The notes: generated by a model not told the origin, from the sequence alone. A DNA stretch of 64,000 nucleotides from Agapetus fuscipes (GCA_951799405.1 OX637334.1:3286001-3350000); one strand, 5' to 3'; numbered from the stretch's first letter, positions 21,488-32,639 are shown. Numbers and translations: made by a program.

Positions 21488-21740
21488 AATCTATGTTGCA
21501 AAGATATATTAACATTCAAAACTCATATCAAATGCAAGCCCACAAACAGACACGTGTAAGTTCGCGCTTACAAATGCTGAATATGAACTACTTATAAATT
21601 AAATCTACACCTCAAATGAACATAAACCCTACAACTTTTCCCGATCTTCCCTGAAACAGGGGGGGACATTGGCAAGAGTGAACAATATGTTTACAACATC
21701 GGGGGTCAGCCTCATACTAACCTATTAGTCAAGGAATATT
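21488..21740 (-). mobile_element. LINE-A 3' end
   Basis: TAATAATCTATGTTGCAAAG to CATACTAACCTATTAGTCAAGG. One extra run of G in CAGGGGGGGACATTGG. Confidence 0.85.
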
Positions 21741-21756
21741 TCGGTAAGAAGAGAAC

Positions 21757-21830
21757 AACGAAACGGGAAATCATGTCTGACACCCTCGGGAGAATCGAAC
21801 CCTATCTCTCTGGATTTTATCGCAAGCTTT
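21757..21830 (-). mobile_element. SINE-1 scrap
   Basis: ACGAAACGGGAAATCATGTC, TGACACCCTCGGGAGAATCG and TCTCTCTGG correspond to the SINE-1 body/head border. Confidence 0.6.
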
Positions 21831-21907
21831 CTTCTTCCCAATCCATTGTTGTTGTGTATCAGTGCCTAGTGTAAAGCTTTGCGTAAAACTCACATCGATT
21901 GCGTCTT

Positions 21908-23040
21908 ATCTTATCTAATCTAAGTTGCAAAATATATGTAACTTAAAGATTCACATTATATGCACTTGCACAAACAGACATGCACAAGTTCACGCTGGCG
22001 TGTTATAAAGCTAAATCTGCCGTTTTTGTTTCTTACACTTTATGGTCTTAGCAAAATAGTTACGTAATGAAAAAAATCAGGAATGTTTCTTATTTTTTTA
22101 TCTTAATTATAAAGCTTAAACAAAATATATAACTTAAGAACTGCTACCACAAAAAAAATATGAAAAAAACGCGTTATTTTTACATTTTTAGCTTTTTTTT
22201 CGTGTGTGCTGTATTTTGGATTTTTTTTTTTTGCTTTTTCATTACAAAACTATACATTGTTTAGGTTCCGTACTTAACATTTTTTTTATAATGTCAATAG
22301 TTTTTGAGTAAATATGGAAAAACTGAAACTACTAAATGAATTAAATTTTAATTAAATCAAAGAACACAGTTTTTCCATATTTACTCAAAAACTATTGACA
22401 TTATAAAAAAAATGTTAAGAACGGAATCTAAACAATGTATAGTTCTGTAATTAAAAAGCAAAAAAAAACCCAAAATACAGCACACACGAAAAAAAAGCTA
22501 AAAATGTAAAAAAAGCGCGTTTTTTTAAATATTTTTTTGTTGGGGCAATTTTTAAGTTATACATTTTGTGTAAGCTTTATAATTAAGATAAAAAAATAAT
22601 AAACATGCTTGATTTTTTTCATTACTGTAACTATTTTGCTAAGACCATAAAGTGTAAGAAACAAAAACGGCAGATTTAGCTTTATAACACGCCTTAAACA
22701 TGCCGCATGTGGTCCTACAATATAAAAACCCGAATCTCACATGGACATACACCCTGCAACTCTTGCCGACCTTCCCTGAAAACAGGGGTGACTTTGGCAA
22801 AGTGAACCATTTTCTATAGCATGGGTGGTCAGCCGCATACCAACCTATAAGTCAGGGAACATACACAACAAATTACATTTTAAAAATCAACAAATTATAA
22901 TGTGTATGGACATCAAAAACTAACAGAAAACAAATTATTATTTAAAAAAAACCCCAGCCGACAACATCACAGATCAACCGCCACTTCTTTCTGCCCTTAC
23001 ACACTTTTTTCATTTCCTCCTGTGCGTAAATTGAAAAAAG
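21908..23040 (-). mobile_element. LINE-A 3' end split by the MITE-9 palindrome
   Basis: Tail side 21908-21996 (CTAATCTAAGTTGCAAAAT to CAAGTTCACGCT). The body resumes at 22694 (TTAAACATGCCGCATGTGG) to ATACCAACCTATAAGTCAGGG. Upstream UTR follows, then at 22970-23040 an antisense piece of the parent ORF end (ATCAACCGCCACTTCTTTCTG). Confidence 0.85.
21997..22693. mobile_element. MITE-9, 697-bp near-perfect palindrome
   Basis: Starts GGCGTGTTATAAAGCTAAAT and ends with its exact reverse complement. Inner blocks also answer each other: CGTTTTTGTTTCTTACACTT, ATGTCAATAGTTTTTGAGTA and TAGCTTTTTTTTCGTGTGTG each have an inverse partner. The arms are about 330 bp with a small loop near 22340. No ORF. It interrupts a LINE-A copy. 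Confidence 0.9.
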
Positions 23041-23142
23041 CACGAAAACTAAATTGCACTCTAGGAGTGCCGTCGCTTGTTCCATACATTTTTAGTTGTG
23101 TATTCACGTAATGTTTTATACTCGGAGCATAGTTCACCTAGG

Positions 23143-23255
23143 TCCGGTATTTTCAACGTTAGCTTAATATGTGACTTTTAACTAATGAAAAAAAACCCAC
23201 ACGATTGACATAAGTGCGTCGTTTTCGTTCAGTATACAGTCGATATGCTAACAAT
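23143..23255. repeat. Dispersed repeat shared with 54575-54662
   Basis: GTATTTTCAACGTTAGC and CCCACACGATTGACATAAGTG recur in inverse at 54575-54662 (CCCACACGATAGATATAAGTG, TTAATGTTGAAAATAC). Possibly a small inverted-repeat element. Confidence 0.45.
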
Positions 23256-23599
23256 TAAAAATAAAGGGCTTTATTCATTCGGTTATGTTCAGTTAGTTAA
23301 TATGCTAAATGAAAGACAAAAATTAACTAAAAGTCAACATTGTAGGCATGTCAGGTAGGTGCCTACTTCCTATTGTGCGGTGTGAAGTGTCCAGTGGGCA
23401 GTGTGGAGAGTCTGTTTGTCTAGTGACTGTCCCTACCTGAGGTAACCGTGTAGTTGTGCCTTATCTGCCTTTACCCAGAAACCCATTGTCACAGCGCGCC
23501 CAAACACTTTCTAACCAAAAAACACAAGAGTGCTTACTGTCAATAACGCTCACAGACACATATGCACACTAATAAACACCTTCATCTATGTATATAAAC

Positions 23600-23941
23600 T
23601 TCTCGGTGACAGATTAGAACGACATCGTGACAAAATAACACATGACAGAACATCACATGAGAAAACAACACAGAAAATATATCACTATAACAGAACAACA
23701 CCAAGACACATCACATGACAAAACATCACATATCTAAAACAGAACATTACAGAAACGGCACCTGAAAAAACATCACAAATAGCACAAACATTTATTTGAC
23801 CTACTATGAGTCACTTTTGTGATGTTTTGACTTTTGATGTTTTTTCATGTGCCTTTTATGGTGTGATGTTTTTTCATGTGATGTAATGTCATGTGAGGTT
23901 CTGTCATGGGTAGCTATGTCATGTGTTGTTTTGTCACCGAT
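23600..23941. mobile_element. FB-2 foldback element, short copy
   Basis: The left arm from CGGTGACAGATTAGAACG carries units like AACATCACATGACAAA. The right arm carries GATGTTTTTTCATGTGATG and GTTTTGTCACCG. The ends CGGTGAC/GTCACCG are inverse. The centre holds ACATTTATTTGACC. Confidence 0.8.
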
Positions 23942-23984
23942 TTTGATATCTTCTTTATTTACAGACTATTAAAATTCCGAACAC

Positions 23985-24205
23985 CTATAATAATCTATAA
24001 TCTAAGCTGCAAAGATAATATGTTAACATGTAAGGTTCATATTATTAAATGCATTCCCACAGACTGGTAGATTGGCGCCTTCATATTCTGCATGTGTGCA
24101 TATAAATAAACAAAACCTCAAATGAACATAAACCTTACAATTCCTGCCGCCTGAAACCGGGGAATCAGTCTCATACCAACCTATCAGTCAGGGAGCAATG
24201 TGAAA
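23985..24205 (-). mobile_element. LINE-A 3' end
   Basis: ATAATCTATAATCTAAGCTGC to CATACCAACCTATCAGTCAGGG, with a deletion around CTGCCGCCTGAAACCGGGG. Same subtype as 45055. Confidence 0.8.
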
Positions 24206-24324
24206 TCAAATAATTTCCAGAAATAAAGGAGGCAGCCTTCAACAACAGGACCAAAAAAAACGTAATTCAATCGAAATCAAACTTCAAACAATTCAACCCT
24301 AGGTTAATCACCGCTAGGTCGGCA

Positions 24325-24475
24325 GGAGTTGCAGTGTGTATGTTCATTTGAGATTCTGGTTTTTATATTGCAAGCAAGCAAGTTTAAGCGTGAACTTATA
24401 CGTGTCTGCTTGTGAAAATGCATATAATGTGAATCTTAAATGTTACATATATTTGCAATTTATATTAGATTAGGT
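24325..24475 (+). mobile_element. LINE-A 3' end, 5' truncated
   Basis: AGGTCGGCAGGAGTTGCAG to TTTGCAATTTATATTAGATTAGG. Confidence 0.8.
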
Positions 24476-24819
24476 TTGACATGTCCAAATGGCGTAGTGT
24501 AGCACGCCGGTTACAGCTAGTATAATATTATAATATAGAAGTCATGTTGTTGTATGCAGGCCGTGAGATGTGATGTTGTAATTGGTTTTGTATGAAGTTT
24601 TGGCAGCTGCGCCTGCGCGTGTTTTATAGCTATTGCATTATGTCATACACACCACTTTTTATTTCAATATTAAAACATTTATGTTAATTCGTACACTCCT
24701 CGCACACAACTCACATCATGCGAGTCTGGGCCCGGATTTTGCTAGCACACCTAACGGTATAATCTAAGAAATTTATTCAGATTTTTACCAACACAAATAT
24801 GCACTTTACGCTCACTATC

Positions 24820-25045
24820 TTTAATCTATAATCTAAGTTGCGAAGATATATAACATTTAAGATTCATGTTAAATGCATTCCGATAAGCAGACACGTATAT
24901 TTTCGCGCTTACACATGCCGCATGCGGACCTACAATATAAAAACTCGAATCCCAAATGAATGCACTGCAATTTATGCCGATCTTCCCTGAAACAGTGGTG
25001 ACATTGGCAAAGTGAACCATTTTTTTACAGTATGGGTGGTCAGCC
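24820..25045 (-). mobile_element. LINE-A 3' end
   Basis: TTAATCTATAATCTAAGTTGC to TACAGTATGGGTGGTCAGCC, where a (CA) run interrupts the usual 5' boundary. Confidence 0.8.
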
Positions 25046-25049
25046 ACAC

Positions 25050-25608
25050 ACACACACACACTCACACTTCCAAGAAATCCCATAGCTAGCCTACAAAAAA
25101 GAATTACGAAATGTTGGGAAAACGATGTTTTAGAACTGGTGGCTTAGAGCGAACAAAATAAACAACTGTGAAGGAGAGCGAATGTTTTTTATTGCTTCCA
25201 TGAAAATCACGTGAGATATTGTTGCTAAGTATGTTTTATTACACTTTACAATTTTATTTTAATGCGCTGTAATTTTGGCGTGTCAACTTGTCGCAGCACT
25301 GATGCCAACCGTCACTGTCGATGATATCTGTCACCCATTATTGTTATTTTCTTCCAATCTCGTACGAATGCGAACCATAAACCATTCGTGAACGATTACC
25401 TTTTTGCTATCTATCTCCCTCACACATGCATACTTTCCATGCATCCGTCCCCCTTCCACGCGATAATCGCAAACGTGACATTTAATGAAATCTCAACCCT
25501 GCACTTCGGCAAATAAAATCTATTATCATAATTTATGTCTATTGCCTCAATAGAGACTGCAGCCCCGCGCAGGGGGCTACCCTGCCTAACTGCATTTCCA
25601 AAATTACT
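25050..25608. other. Unique DNA
   Basis: No gene recognised. 25260-25500 has a CTGTCACCC / TGACATTTAATG style sequence but no linked ORF. Confidence 0.45.
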
Positions 25609-25806
25609 AATATTTACATATTAGGTATGCGCCCATACGGTGACAGGCGTAGAACTGCACAGTGACAAAACGACACATGATAGAACGACGTATGACATCT
25701 CATGTCACAGCACATGGTAGAACATCACATGACAAAATATTACATATCTAAAACAGAACATACCGTAAACGGCACATGAAAAAACATCACTAACATTTAT
25801 TTTGCT

Positions 25807-25853
25807 TCCGCACGCCTTGTGCGACTCCTTCGGGGATAACGCGCTTAGAACTA
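25807..25853 (+). mobile_element. SINE-1 scrap in the FB-2 centre
   Basis: CTTCCGCACGCCTTGTGCGACTCC then TTCGGGGATAACGCG matches the SINE-1 3' part. The FB-2 copy at 41100-41885 has the same piece next to the same ACATTTATTTTGC centre. Confidence 0.6.
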
Positions 25854-25854
25854 A

Positions 25855-26147
25855 GGGGCTGTCCATATATTACGTCATTCGCATTTAGGGGGGGGGGGGG
25901 GGGTCTGGTCTGCGGATGATGGTAAATGATGTACAAGTCCCAGAAGTGACGTCGTTCTTGTAAATACCAATTTTTACACAATATCCAAAAAATAGTATGC
26001 AAGTAATGTAACATTATTAATTATTAAGCTCATCCATTATTACAGCAAGAGGGGGAAGGGGGGTCATTAGATAATGACTATAGAATGATTGTAGGGAAGG
26101 GGGTCTAAAATCGGCCAAAATCGATGACGTAATTTATGGACGGCCCC
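25855..26147. mobile_element. MITE-6 with TAA target duplications
   Basis: Ends GGGGCTGTCCATATATTACG and CGTAATTTATGGACGGCCCC are inverted repeats, flanked by TAA on both sides (25852-25854, 26148-26150). G-run (25888-25905) and G-rich tracts lie inside. A 3-bp TAA/TTA duplication fits PIF/Harbinger-type transposition. No transposase. Confidence 0.8.
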
Positions 26148-26197
26148 TAAGCTCTTTATGTGCAACTTAGTTAGGTTTTTTTTGTTATCTAATAATC

Positions 26198-26385
26198 ATA
26201 CTCCCTTCCCTGTTTCAGAGAAGGTCGGTTAGAGTTGCAGGGCTTATGTTCATTTGAGATTGGGTTTTTATATTGTAGGTCCACATGCGGCATGTGTTAG
26301 CGCGAACTTATACATGTCTGCTTGTGGGAATGCGTTTAATACGAATCTTAAATGATATATATCTTTGCAGCTTAGATTTAGATAC
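26198..26385 (+). mobile_element. LINE-A 3' end, 5' truncated
   Basis: CCCTGTTTCAGAGAAGGTCG to CTTTGCAGCTTAGATTTAGATA. Confidence 0.85.
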
Positions 26386-26990
26386 TCGGTGGCATCATAA
26401 TTTTTTTTAAGCTTTACCAAATAATATATGCATGAGTTCCATTTTGTCATGTGTAACGAGATGAGTTTGTTTGTTTGGTAGAATGGAACATTGTATTTAA
26501 ATTTGAATGGAAAAAGGAAAACAAAAGAATGCAGAAAGAGGGAAGAAGCTTGCCTGGCGTGAGAGCCACAAGCATGTGTAATTAAGAATAATTAATATTA
26601 TTGTGCTGTGGTTTATTGTGTATACATTGTGAAAGGAATAAAAGTAAACATATTAAAGTGGCTGTTACATTATTAATTGTGTCAATCAGCAGGACAGAGG
26701 AAAAACCCTCACACATGTCTCACTTCTTTGTCATGCCGTTTATGGTGTTTTCTGTTTTATTATGTTTTGAGACGTTTTGTCATGTGATAATTTTTCATAT
26801 GCCGTTTGTGGTATGTTCGGTTTTAGATTTGTGATGATTTTGGATGTGATGTTATGTCTTATGATGTACTTTCCTGTGATGTTTTTTCATATTGTTTTTT
26901 TGTTATTTTATGTACTGCCATTGTGTCGTTCTGTCACTGTGCCGTTCTATCCCGTCACCGAAATATTTACATATTAGGTATGTGTCCATA

Positions 26991-27390
26991 TATGTGTGTA
27001 TGCATATGTATGTACGGGCACAATTTCATCACCTGAATGTTGTGCATACATGTTGGAGAGTGATGAAAGTTGTTGTTTAACGATATTTTTTTTTGGCGAA
27101 ATTTAATATTGTCTCGTATCGTTTTCATCAAAAATGATAAAAATACAATTTTATCATCAACAATTATACAACTTGATGTATTTATATTATTATTATATTG
27201 TGCATATCTGGATTTAAAAAATAAATCTTACATACCTACCTATAGATAAACTAGGTGAATACCCTTTACGTTCATTAGATTAAATTCTTAGATGGAATAT
27301 AAATTGTTGCCAGTACATTGTAGATATGTATTTATCGAAATGAAGTAATCGAAGGTTCTATGCAAATAATTGTGGTTTACATTCCTGTTC
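26991..27390. other. AT-rich unique DNA
   Basis: No gene seen. Confidence 0.5.
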
Positions 27391-27754
27391 GGCCCGGCAT
27401 TTTCAAGTATAGTAAAATTAACTTAAATGCAATTTTAGTTAACTTTTCAAAATGTTGAACTCACCGAATTTCGCCAGGAAGTATTAAGTTAATTAACTAA
27501 CGATTTTCAAGATTTCGTCATCTTCACTGACAGCAGTTTTTTTTATGTGAGGATACATCAAAATTGTCGCAAACTGAACTTGTATGACCACTGACCAGTT
27601 TGTTTTACAGCTTTCGAATGGCATTGTAATAATTTCTAAGATTTTGCGTCGGGGCTTGTCACTTCGGGAATTTTCGGTTTTTGTTAACTCGAACTGAATA
27701 ATAATTAAAGTAACAGTGAGCTAAAATATTAGTTAACTTGAAAATACAGGGCCT
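27391..27754. mobile_element. MITE-12, inverted-repeat element
   Basis: Left end GGCCCGGCATTTTCAAGTA with TTAACTT words; right end AGTTAACTTGAAAATACAGG then GCC. TIR about 20 bp plus scattered inverse matches. No ORF. Confidence 0.6.
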
Positions 27755-27789
27755 TAGTTATCCGAGTACTTTTCTGCAGGCATACTTTT

Positions 27790-28072
27790 TTTATACTTAA
27801 ATGTTATTTATTAATTGTATTCCTTGACTTATAGGTTTGTTTGAGGCTGACCACCCATACTGTAAAAAATGGTTCACTTTGCCAATGTCACCCCTGTGTC
27901 AGGGAAGGTCGGCTAAAGTTGTAGGGCTTATGTTCATTTGAGGTTTGGATTTTATTTGTAAGTACACATTCAGCATATTTTGTAAGCGCGAACTACACGT
28001 GTTTGTTTGTGGACATTCATTTGAGAGCTTTAAATGAATACATCCTTGCAACTTAGATTATAGATTATACTT
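27790..28072 (+). mobile_element. LINE-A 3' end with some upstream UTR
   Basis: The upstream TTATACTTAAATGTTATTTA also occurs before the copies at 37600 and 38940, so it is element sequence. Then TTCCTTGACTTATAGG through TTGCAACTTAGATTATAGATTATAC. Confidence 0.9.
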
Positions 28073-28110
28073 ATATTTTATATTAACTACTTCTACATTT
28101 CACTACGCAG

Positions 28111-28205
28111 AAAGTGCTTACTCGGTCAGGAAGTTCACAATGTTACCAATGCAGGAATTCGACTACGTAAGGTTTAAAGTAAGAAACGCATTTATTCCCA
28201 CACAG
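28111..28205 (+). other. Possible 95-bp exon, unassigned
   Basis: Bounded by TTTCACTACGCAG and a GTAAGAG donor and open in one frame (YSVRKFTMLPMQEF..). Its open phase does not follow phase 0 of the DUSP11-like exon 2, and I recognise no family. Could be chance. Confidence 0.2.
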
Positions 28206-28509
28206 GTAAGAGACTCTGCCAACTGCAACTGGCGAGGTTTCGGTTTCATAGTGTCATGATGTATATTATGGCATTGTCCAGGTAATCGTTCCCCAATCTC
28301 CCTGTATACTATATATGTGGACCAGGCGCGTGCATAGAGGGTATAGGCAAATACATTTTAGAAGAAATATTTCCTCCCGTTCCTCTAAAATAACTCATTC
28401 GAAATTGACTTAAACGCGCTAACGATAGCTTCAATCCAATTTAACCTTTGAATTTTAAATCTGAATATCAAGCTCAAATGTTTTTTTTTTACCATATATT
28501 GCCTACCTA

Positions 28510-28995
28510 CAGGAAAAACTCTGAAGGATAGAGTTAGAATGAATGAGTAATGAAATAATGTAAGTTGAAAGAGGATGTTAATGTGATGGTTTGGGCATGT
28601 GGAGAGAATGAATGATGATAGTCTGACAAAGTGTGTATACAGAGGAAGTGTGACAGGTAAAAGAGGTAAGGGACGACCGAGAAAAGTATGGAGCGATCAG
28701 ATTTAAGAGATTGTGAAAGAATGGGATTTGCAAAGTGAGCGTAAAATAAGAAAATGTTTGAAAAAGGTGACGGATATGAATGAATTGAAAGAGGTAAGGA
28801 TAAGCAGTTGCGCAAACTCATCCTCATAACCGTTCCGTTTATACACTTCCATTCGGGGAAGCGTATCACAGAACGCTCTTGCAATGCTATAATTTTTTTA
28901 AAGGCCTTCCCGATGTAAGGATAGGATGAAATGGAGGCAGGTCAGCAGAGGCTCTGGCCACCCCTAGCGGAATGTCGACAGAGTTACTGTTACTA
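28510..28995 (+). mobile_element. LINE-D C-terminal coding fragment and 3' end
   Basis: Across frameshifts it reads a W-x-GHVERMNDD-like motif, GKRGKGRPRKVW and EVKEW-like residues, ending before AGAGTTACTGTTACT. GH..RM..GRGRPRK..W is the C-terminal module of several non-LTR ORFs. Decayed. Related copy at 59928-60290. Confidence 0.7.
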
Positions 28996-29021
28996 TTGGA
29001 TGCACGGCCCTGACGTGGACC

Positions 29022-29200
29022 AGTACCCTTAGTATGAGTTTTTTTTTACTTTACTCGAAGTATTGAGTATTCGAGACGAGTGTAGGTATGTGTACAAGTT
29101 TAGAAACTTTTTTTGTCAGAGGTGCATTACAAGCTCACATACATCTTTCTCGAATACTCAATACTTCGAGTAAAGTGAAAAAAACTCGTACTACGGGTAC
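29022..29200. mobile_element. MITE-4, complete
   Basis: Arms AGTACCCTTAGTATGAGTTT / AAACTCGTACTACGGGTAC, then TACTCGAAGTATTGAGTATT answered by AATACTCAATACTTCGAGTA. The arms are ~60 bp around a ~50-base centre. Confidence 0.85.
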
Positions 29201-30650
29201 AGGCTGCACTAATTACAGCTCCCATACCGACTTGTTGAGAACCAATTAACGCGGCTTCATTTTTCATCAATAATATTGCGAGGCAGTATTTTTGACAGTG
29301 GCGTTAAAATTACAAAGTACCCATCGAGGGTCCGTAAAAAAATGGCGATGGTTCTGGGAAATGATTTGCGGCGCTCTTGAAGCCGGCGCGGCTTATAAAT
29401 AACTCTGCCCACGTGACAGCTGGGGGGAGGGGAGGCAGGCGGAAAGAGGGGGGAGCCCAGGGGGGCTGGAGCCGCAGGGAACTTCATTGTTTCCCCCGTA
29501 TACAAAACTAAACCATAAACTCCAAAGGCAAACTTAGCTAAACGCTCCACACCTTTCTGCATCACCTCACACAGAGCGTGCCTGCCACATTGGTGTAGTG
29601 GTGTTGGTCTACCTTAACATAGCACACATGCACACAGAGACACCAGGCCAGGTCTGTCTGATGTGATTATGTCTTCAGTCTTACTTTTGTGTTGGAGAGG
29701 AAACCCAAAGTGGATCAGCATTCTGACAAATCATCGCTCCACAACTCAACAAAACATTTCACTTTTTGAAAGAAAAAAAACTTCAAGCATTAGGCATTAA
29801 TACCATCTGCTATTCTACGTTGAAACACTTGAGTGTTTTTTTTTATTAATTTGCTTTTCATCGCATTCTTCTAATTGTTCGTTTATTTTTTCTCGCTGCC
29901 GATTAATCAAAATGTTTGGTCGTAAAATTTACATTGGCGTTTCAACAGACATATTATTATGAACTCGTATATTATTTTGTATGGCCGTGTATAAAAGTAA
30001 ATCCGTTGAGGATTATGCATCGATGAAATGGAATTCTATTTGTCAGCGTTAAACAGCGTGGACGTTTTTATTTGACTGTTATTATTTAATCCCTGCAACT
30101 GAATGGAGTGGCTGTGAATGCTGCACGAGAAGGCCGTCCTGTGACGGGGATTGTTTGTTATCTCAAGTGTCCGGGGTGGCAGCGGCAATAGCTGCATTAT
30201 TCGGGCCTAATCCCTGAGAAGGGTTGCCCTGCCAGCGTTCGTGTTTGAAGTGCTCCACTCACTCGTGTGATTGTCGGAGCTGCTTCATTCACAACTCTCA
30301 TTTGTGGAACTACCCATTGTTGTTTGTGTACTTCCTGGTACGGTACTATGTAAACCTACTCCAGTTCCCCGAACTCTGATACTTCGAATCGCTTTCGGAA
30401 ATTCAGAAAAAATGCAGAATCGTTATGCGATGCGCAAAATGATCATTTTTTCTAAGCGTGCTGTTGCTCTTCCTTCCGTGAAGATAGTGTAGGCGCATAT
30501 ATCTCGGAACATAGGTCGGAAAGGATGCGGCTCAGCTTTTGCAAGGAGCGAACTTCGCGATACTGGCGACAAAAGAAGACAGGCGGAGTTGGAGGTAGAG
30601 GTTTGATGAAGGCAGAGGCTTCAATTGGGCTGTAGCGCCCTTTTTCTTCC
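29201..30650. other. Unique DNA, no recognised gene
   Basis: Includes a GC-rich patch at 29390-29500. The frames at 29257-29565 (-) and 30271-30492 (+) have no motif. No repeats seen. Confidence 0.5.
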
Positions 30651-30654
30651 TTTG

Positions 30655-31020
30655 TTATCACTTTCATAGAAGGTCAGCGATCATTATGGCTATTTTGACG
30701 TTTGATGGCTAAAAACAAGGACTTAGTACTTTTGTTGAACCATTGGTCAAGATTTTTCAGCCACAATTTCCTTCGGCGTCCTTGTGTTCTTCTCCCCTCA
30801 ATCCTACTTTGTTTGATAATATGAAGAAGGCGGTATTTCTCATTTCTCAAAACATGACCGAAGTGCATTTGCTTTCTTTGTTTAATGGTTGGGAGAAGTT
30901 TCTTTGTAATGCGCATACGTCAGAGGACTTCGTCATTGGGGACCCGATGTAGCCAAGAGATCCGAAGCATTTTTCGGTAGACACACATCTAGAACGCTTC
31001 AATTCAAGTAGCGCCATTGA
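30655..31020 (-). mobile_element. LINE-F (RTE-like) C-terminal fragment
   Basis: The minus strand reads IEAF, MLRISWLHRVPNDEVL, TIKQRKQMHFGHVLRNEKYR, IEGRRTQGRRR and LKNLDQWFNKSTKSLF. This is the C-terminal region after the reverse transcriptase in RTE-group ORFs. Stops and a substitution break the upstream part. The 35836-36141 copy is the same family. Confidence 0.75.
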
Positions 31021-31029
31021 AGAAGAACA

Positions 31030-31790
31030 AAAAGTGATCGTGTGTTGGCAGCTTATGGAGATATTGATCACCGAGCTGCTCTCCACGTAGGTGATAAGTG
31101 ACCACATTACGGTGATTACATGTGTATTCTCTGGTATTTGGATTACTTGCTGCAGGTCTGACTACGCTACTAGAGGTATGTGGATCATCAGGATGCAGGG
31201 CGTGTGTGTGTTGGCAGCTTATTGAGATATTGATCACCGAACTGCTCTCCACGTAGGTGATAAGTGACCACATCACGGTGATTACATATGTATTATCTGG
31301 TAGTTGGGCTACCTGCTGCAGCTCCGACTACGTTACTAGAAGTAGGTGGATCATCAGGATGCAGGGCGTGTGTGTGCTGGCAGCTTATGGAGATATTGAT
31401 CACCGAGCTGCTTTCCACGTAGGTGATAAGTGACCACATCACGGTGATTACATATGTATTATCTGGTAGTTGGGCTACCTGCTGCAGCTCCGACTACGTT
31501 ACTAGAAGTATGTGGATCATCAGGATGCAGGGCGTGTGTGTGCTGGCAGCTTATGGAGATATTGATCACCGAGCTGCTCTCCACGTAGGTGATAAGTGAC
31601 CACCTTACGGTGATCACATGTGTTTTCTCTGTTAGTTGGGTTACCAGCTGCATCTTCGAGTATGCTACTAGAGGTATGTGGATCATCAGGATGCAGGGCG
31701 TGTGTGTGTTGGCAGCTTATGGAGATATTGATCACCGAGCTGCTCTCCACGTAGGTGATAAGTGACCACATTACGGTGATTACATGTGAT
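31030..31790. repeat. Tandem array, 166-bp unit, about 4.6 copies
   Basis: GGCAGCTTATxGAGATATTG recurs at 31047, 31213, 31379, 31545 and 31711, exactly 166 bases apart each time. Units include CTCTCCACGTAGGTGATAAG, GATCATCAGGATGCAGGGCG and a (GT) run. Short minus-strand frames repeat the same peptide and are not genes. Confidence 0.9.
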
Positions 31791-32540
31791 ACATGGTGAT
31801 GCACTTGCAGGGCTGGCACATACCTCGCTCTGGTCCAAGTTGTATTGAAGCAAGCACAATAGTTCCTTTAAAACATGTGTGCATTTTATGTCTTTGTTTG
31901 TTTATATTTTAGATAAATTTTCGAGAAGTATGAGATGGCGAGAATTTGTGCAAAAAGTTATACTAACGTATCTAAAATATTACAACATATTTGGAACTCT
32001 TTCTTAATCCATAGAAGAGAAAAAGTTTTTATCATCTTTAAATTGGATACGAATATTAAGTAGGTACGTGTTTTCAAATCGTTCGTTCTTTTAACACTTT
32101 TTGGAGGTTTAGTAATTGCAGCTCGCCTAGTTATATTTCATAACCTCATCATTGTTCAATAAAGCATTCGTCTCAGTAAACAATGATGATTGCGGATGAT
32201 TGCTAAACACACCTCTTTCTTTTGAAAATGATGACGCTGACGTTGTGTGACATTGAAGCAGCAAGGAGCATTACTTGCTATATCTGTGGACTAGAGAGTA
32301 CTTTAATGGAAATAAACACTGTATCGGTTTCAAGCTACTAATAACCGCAAATCGCCCATAGTTAGAAAAAGAGTAAGATCTTCAGTGTATTTTCATTGTT
32401 AGCAATAACTTCGTATAAACTACGAAAAATATTCAGAAAGTTGGCAGCATTGATATTCATGCCTGCGTGAATATTGTGCGCACGTGTTATAAATGTTTTA
32501 ATCGGTGAATTTAACACATTTTAAAAGAAAAAGCCATTAC
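31791..32540. other. Unique AT-rich DNA
   Basis: No gene recognised. Confidence 0.5.
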
Positions 32541-32551
32541 TTTAAGTCATT

Positions 32552-32619
32552 ACGGCATGTGTAATTATTGGGGGCCAAACCACAAAATGGAAAAAGCAAG
32601 AAAACATAGGATTTCACAG
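32552..32619 (+). pseudogene. THAP-like first-exon remnant
   Basis: The frame from 32552 reads (T)ACVIIGGQTTKW..GFHR and ends at an AG/GTAAGAG donor. A related copy at 63941-64000 starts ATGGCATG and reads MACFIIGYRNTKW. M-x-C-x-(I/V)-x-G..FHR resembles the opening of THAP zinc-finger domains in P-element-like transposases, but the second cysteine is missing and the start codon here is ACG. Tentative. Confidence 0.3.
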
Positions 32620-32639
32620 GTAAGAGCATGTTTTGTATG

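Larger units (their letters stand above)
25609..26990. mobile_element. FB-2 foldback element bracketed by 29-bp direct repeats, with nested insertions
   Basis: Left arm 25638-25805 (CGGTGACAGGCGTAGAACTG, AACATCACATGACAAAA). Right arm 26725-26960 (GACGTTTTGTCATGTGATAA to CGTTCTATCCCGTCACCG). The outer flanks 25609-25637 and 26962-26990 match at 27 of 29 bases (AATATTTACATATTAGGTAT..CCATA). Between the arms lie a SINE-1 scrap, MITE-6 and a LINE-A copy. Confidence 0.75.

Noticed and set aside
23600..23941. CRISPR-like array of short repeats
   Set aside because: Units are degenerate with no constant spacer length and form inverted arms; the DNA is eukaryotic.
30847..31819. Repeated minus-strand frames with TYVESSSVINISISCQH
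   Set aside because: They are translations of the 166-bp tandem unit, not exons.
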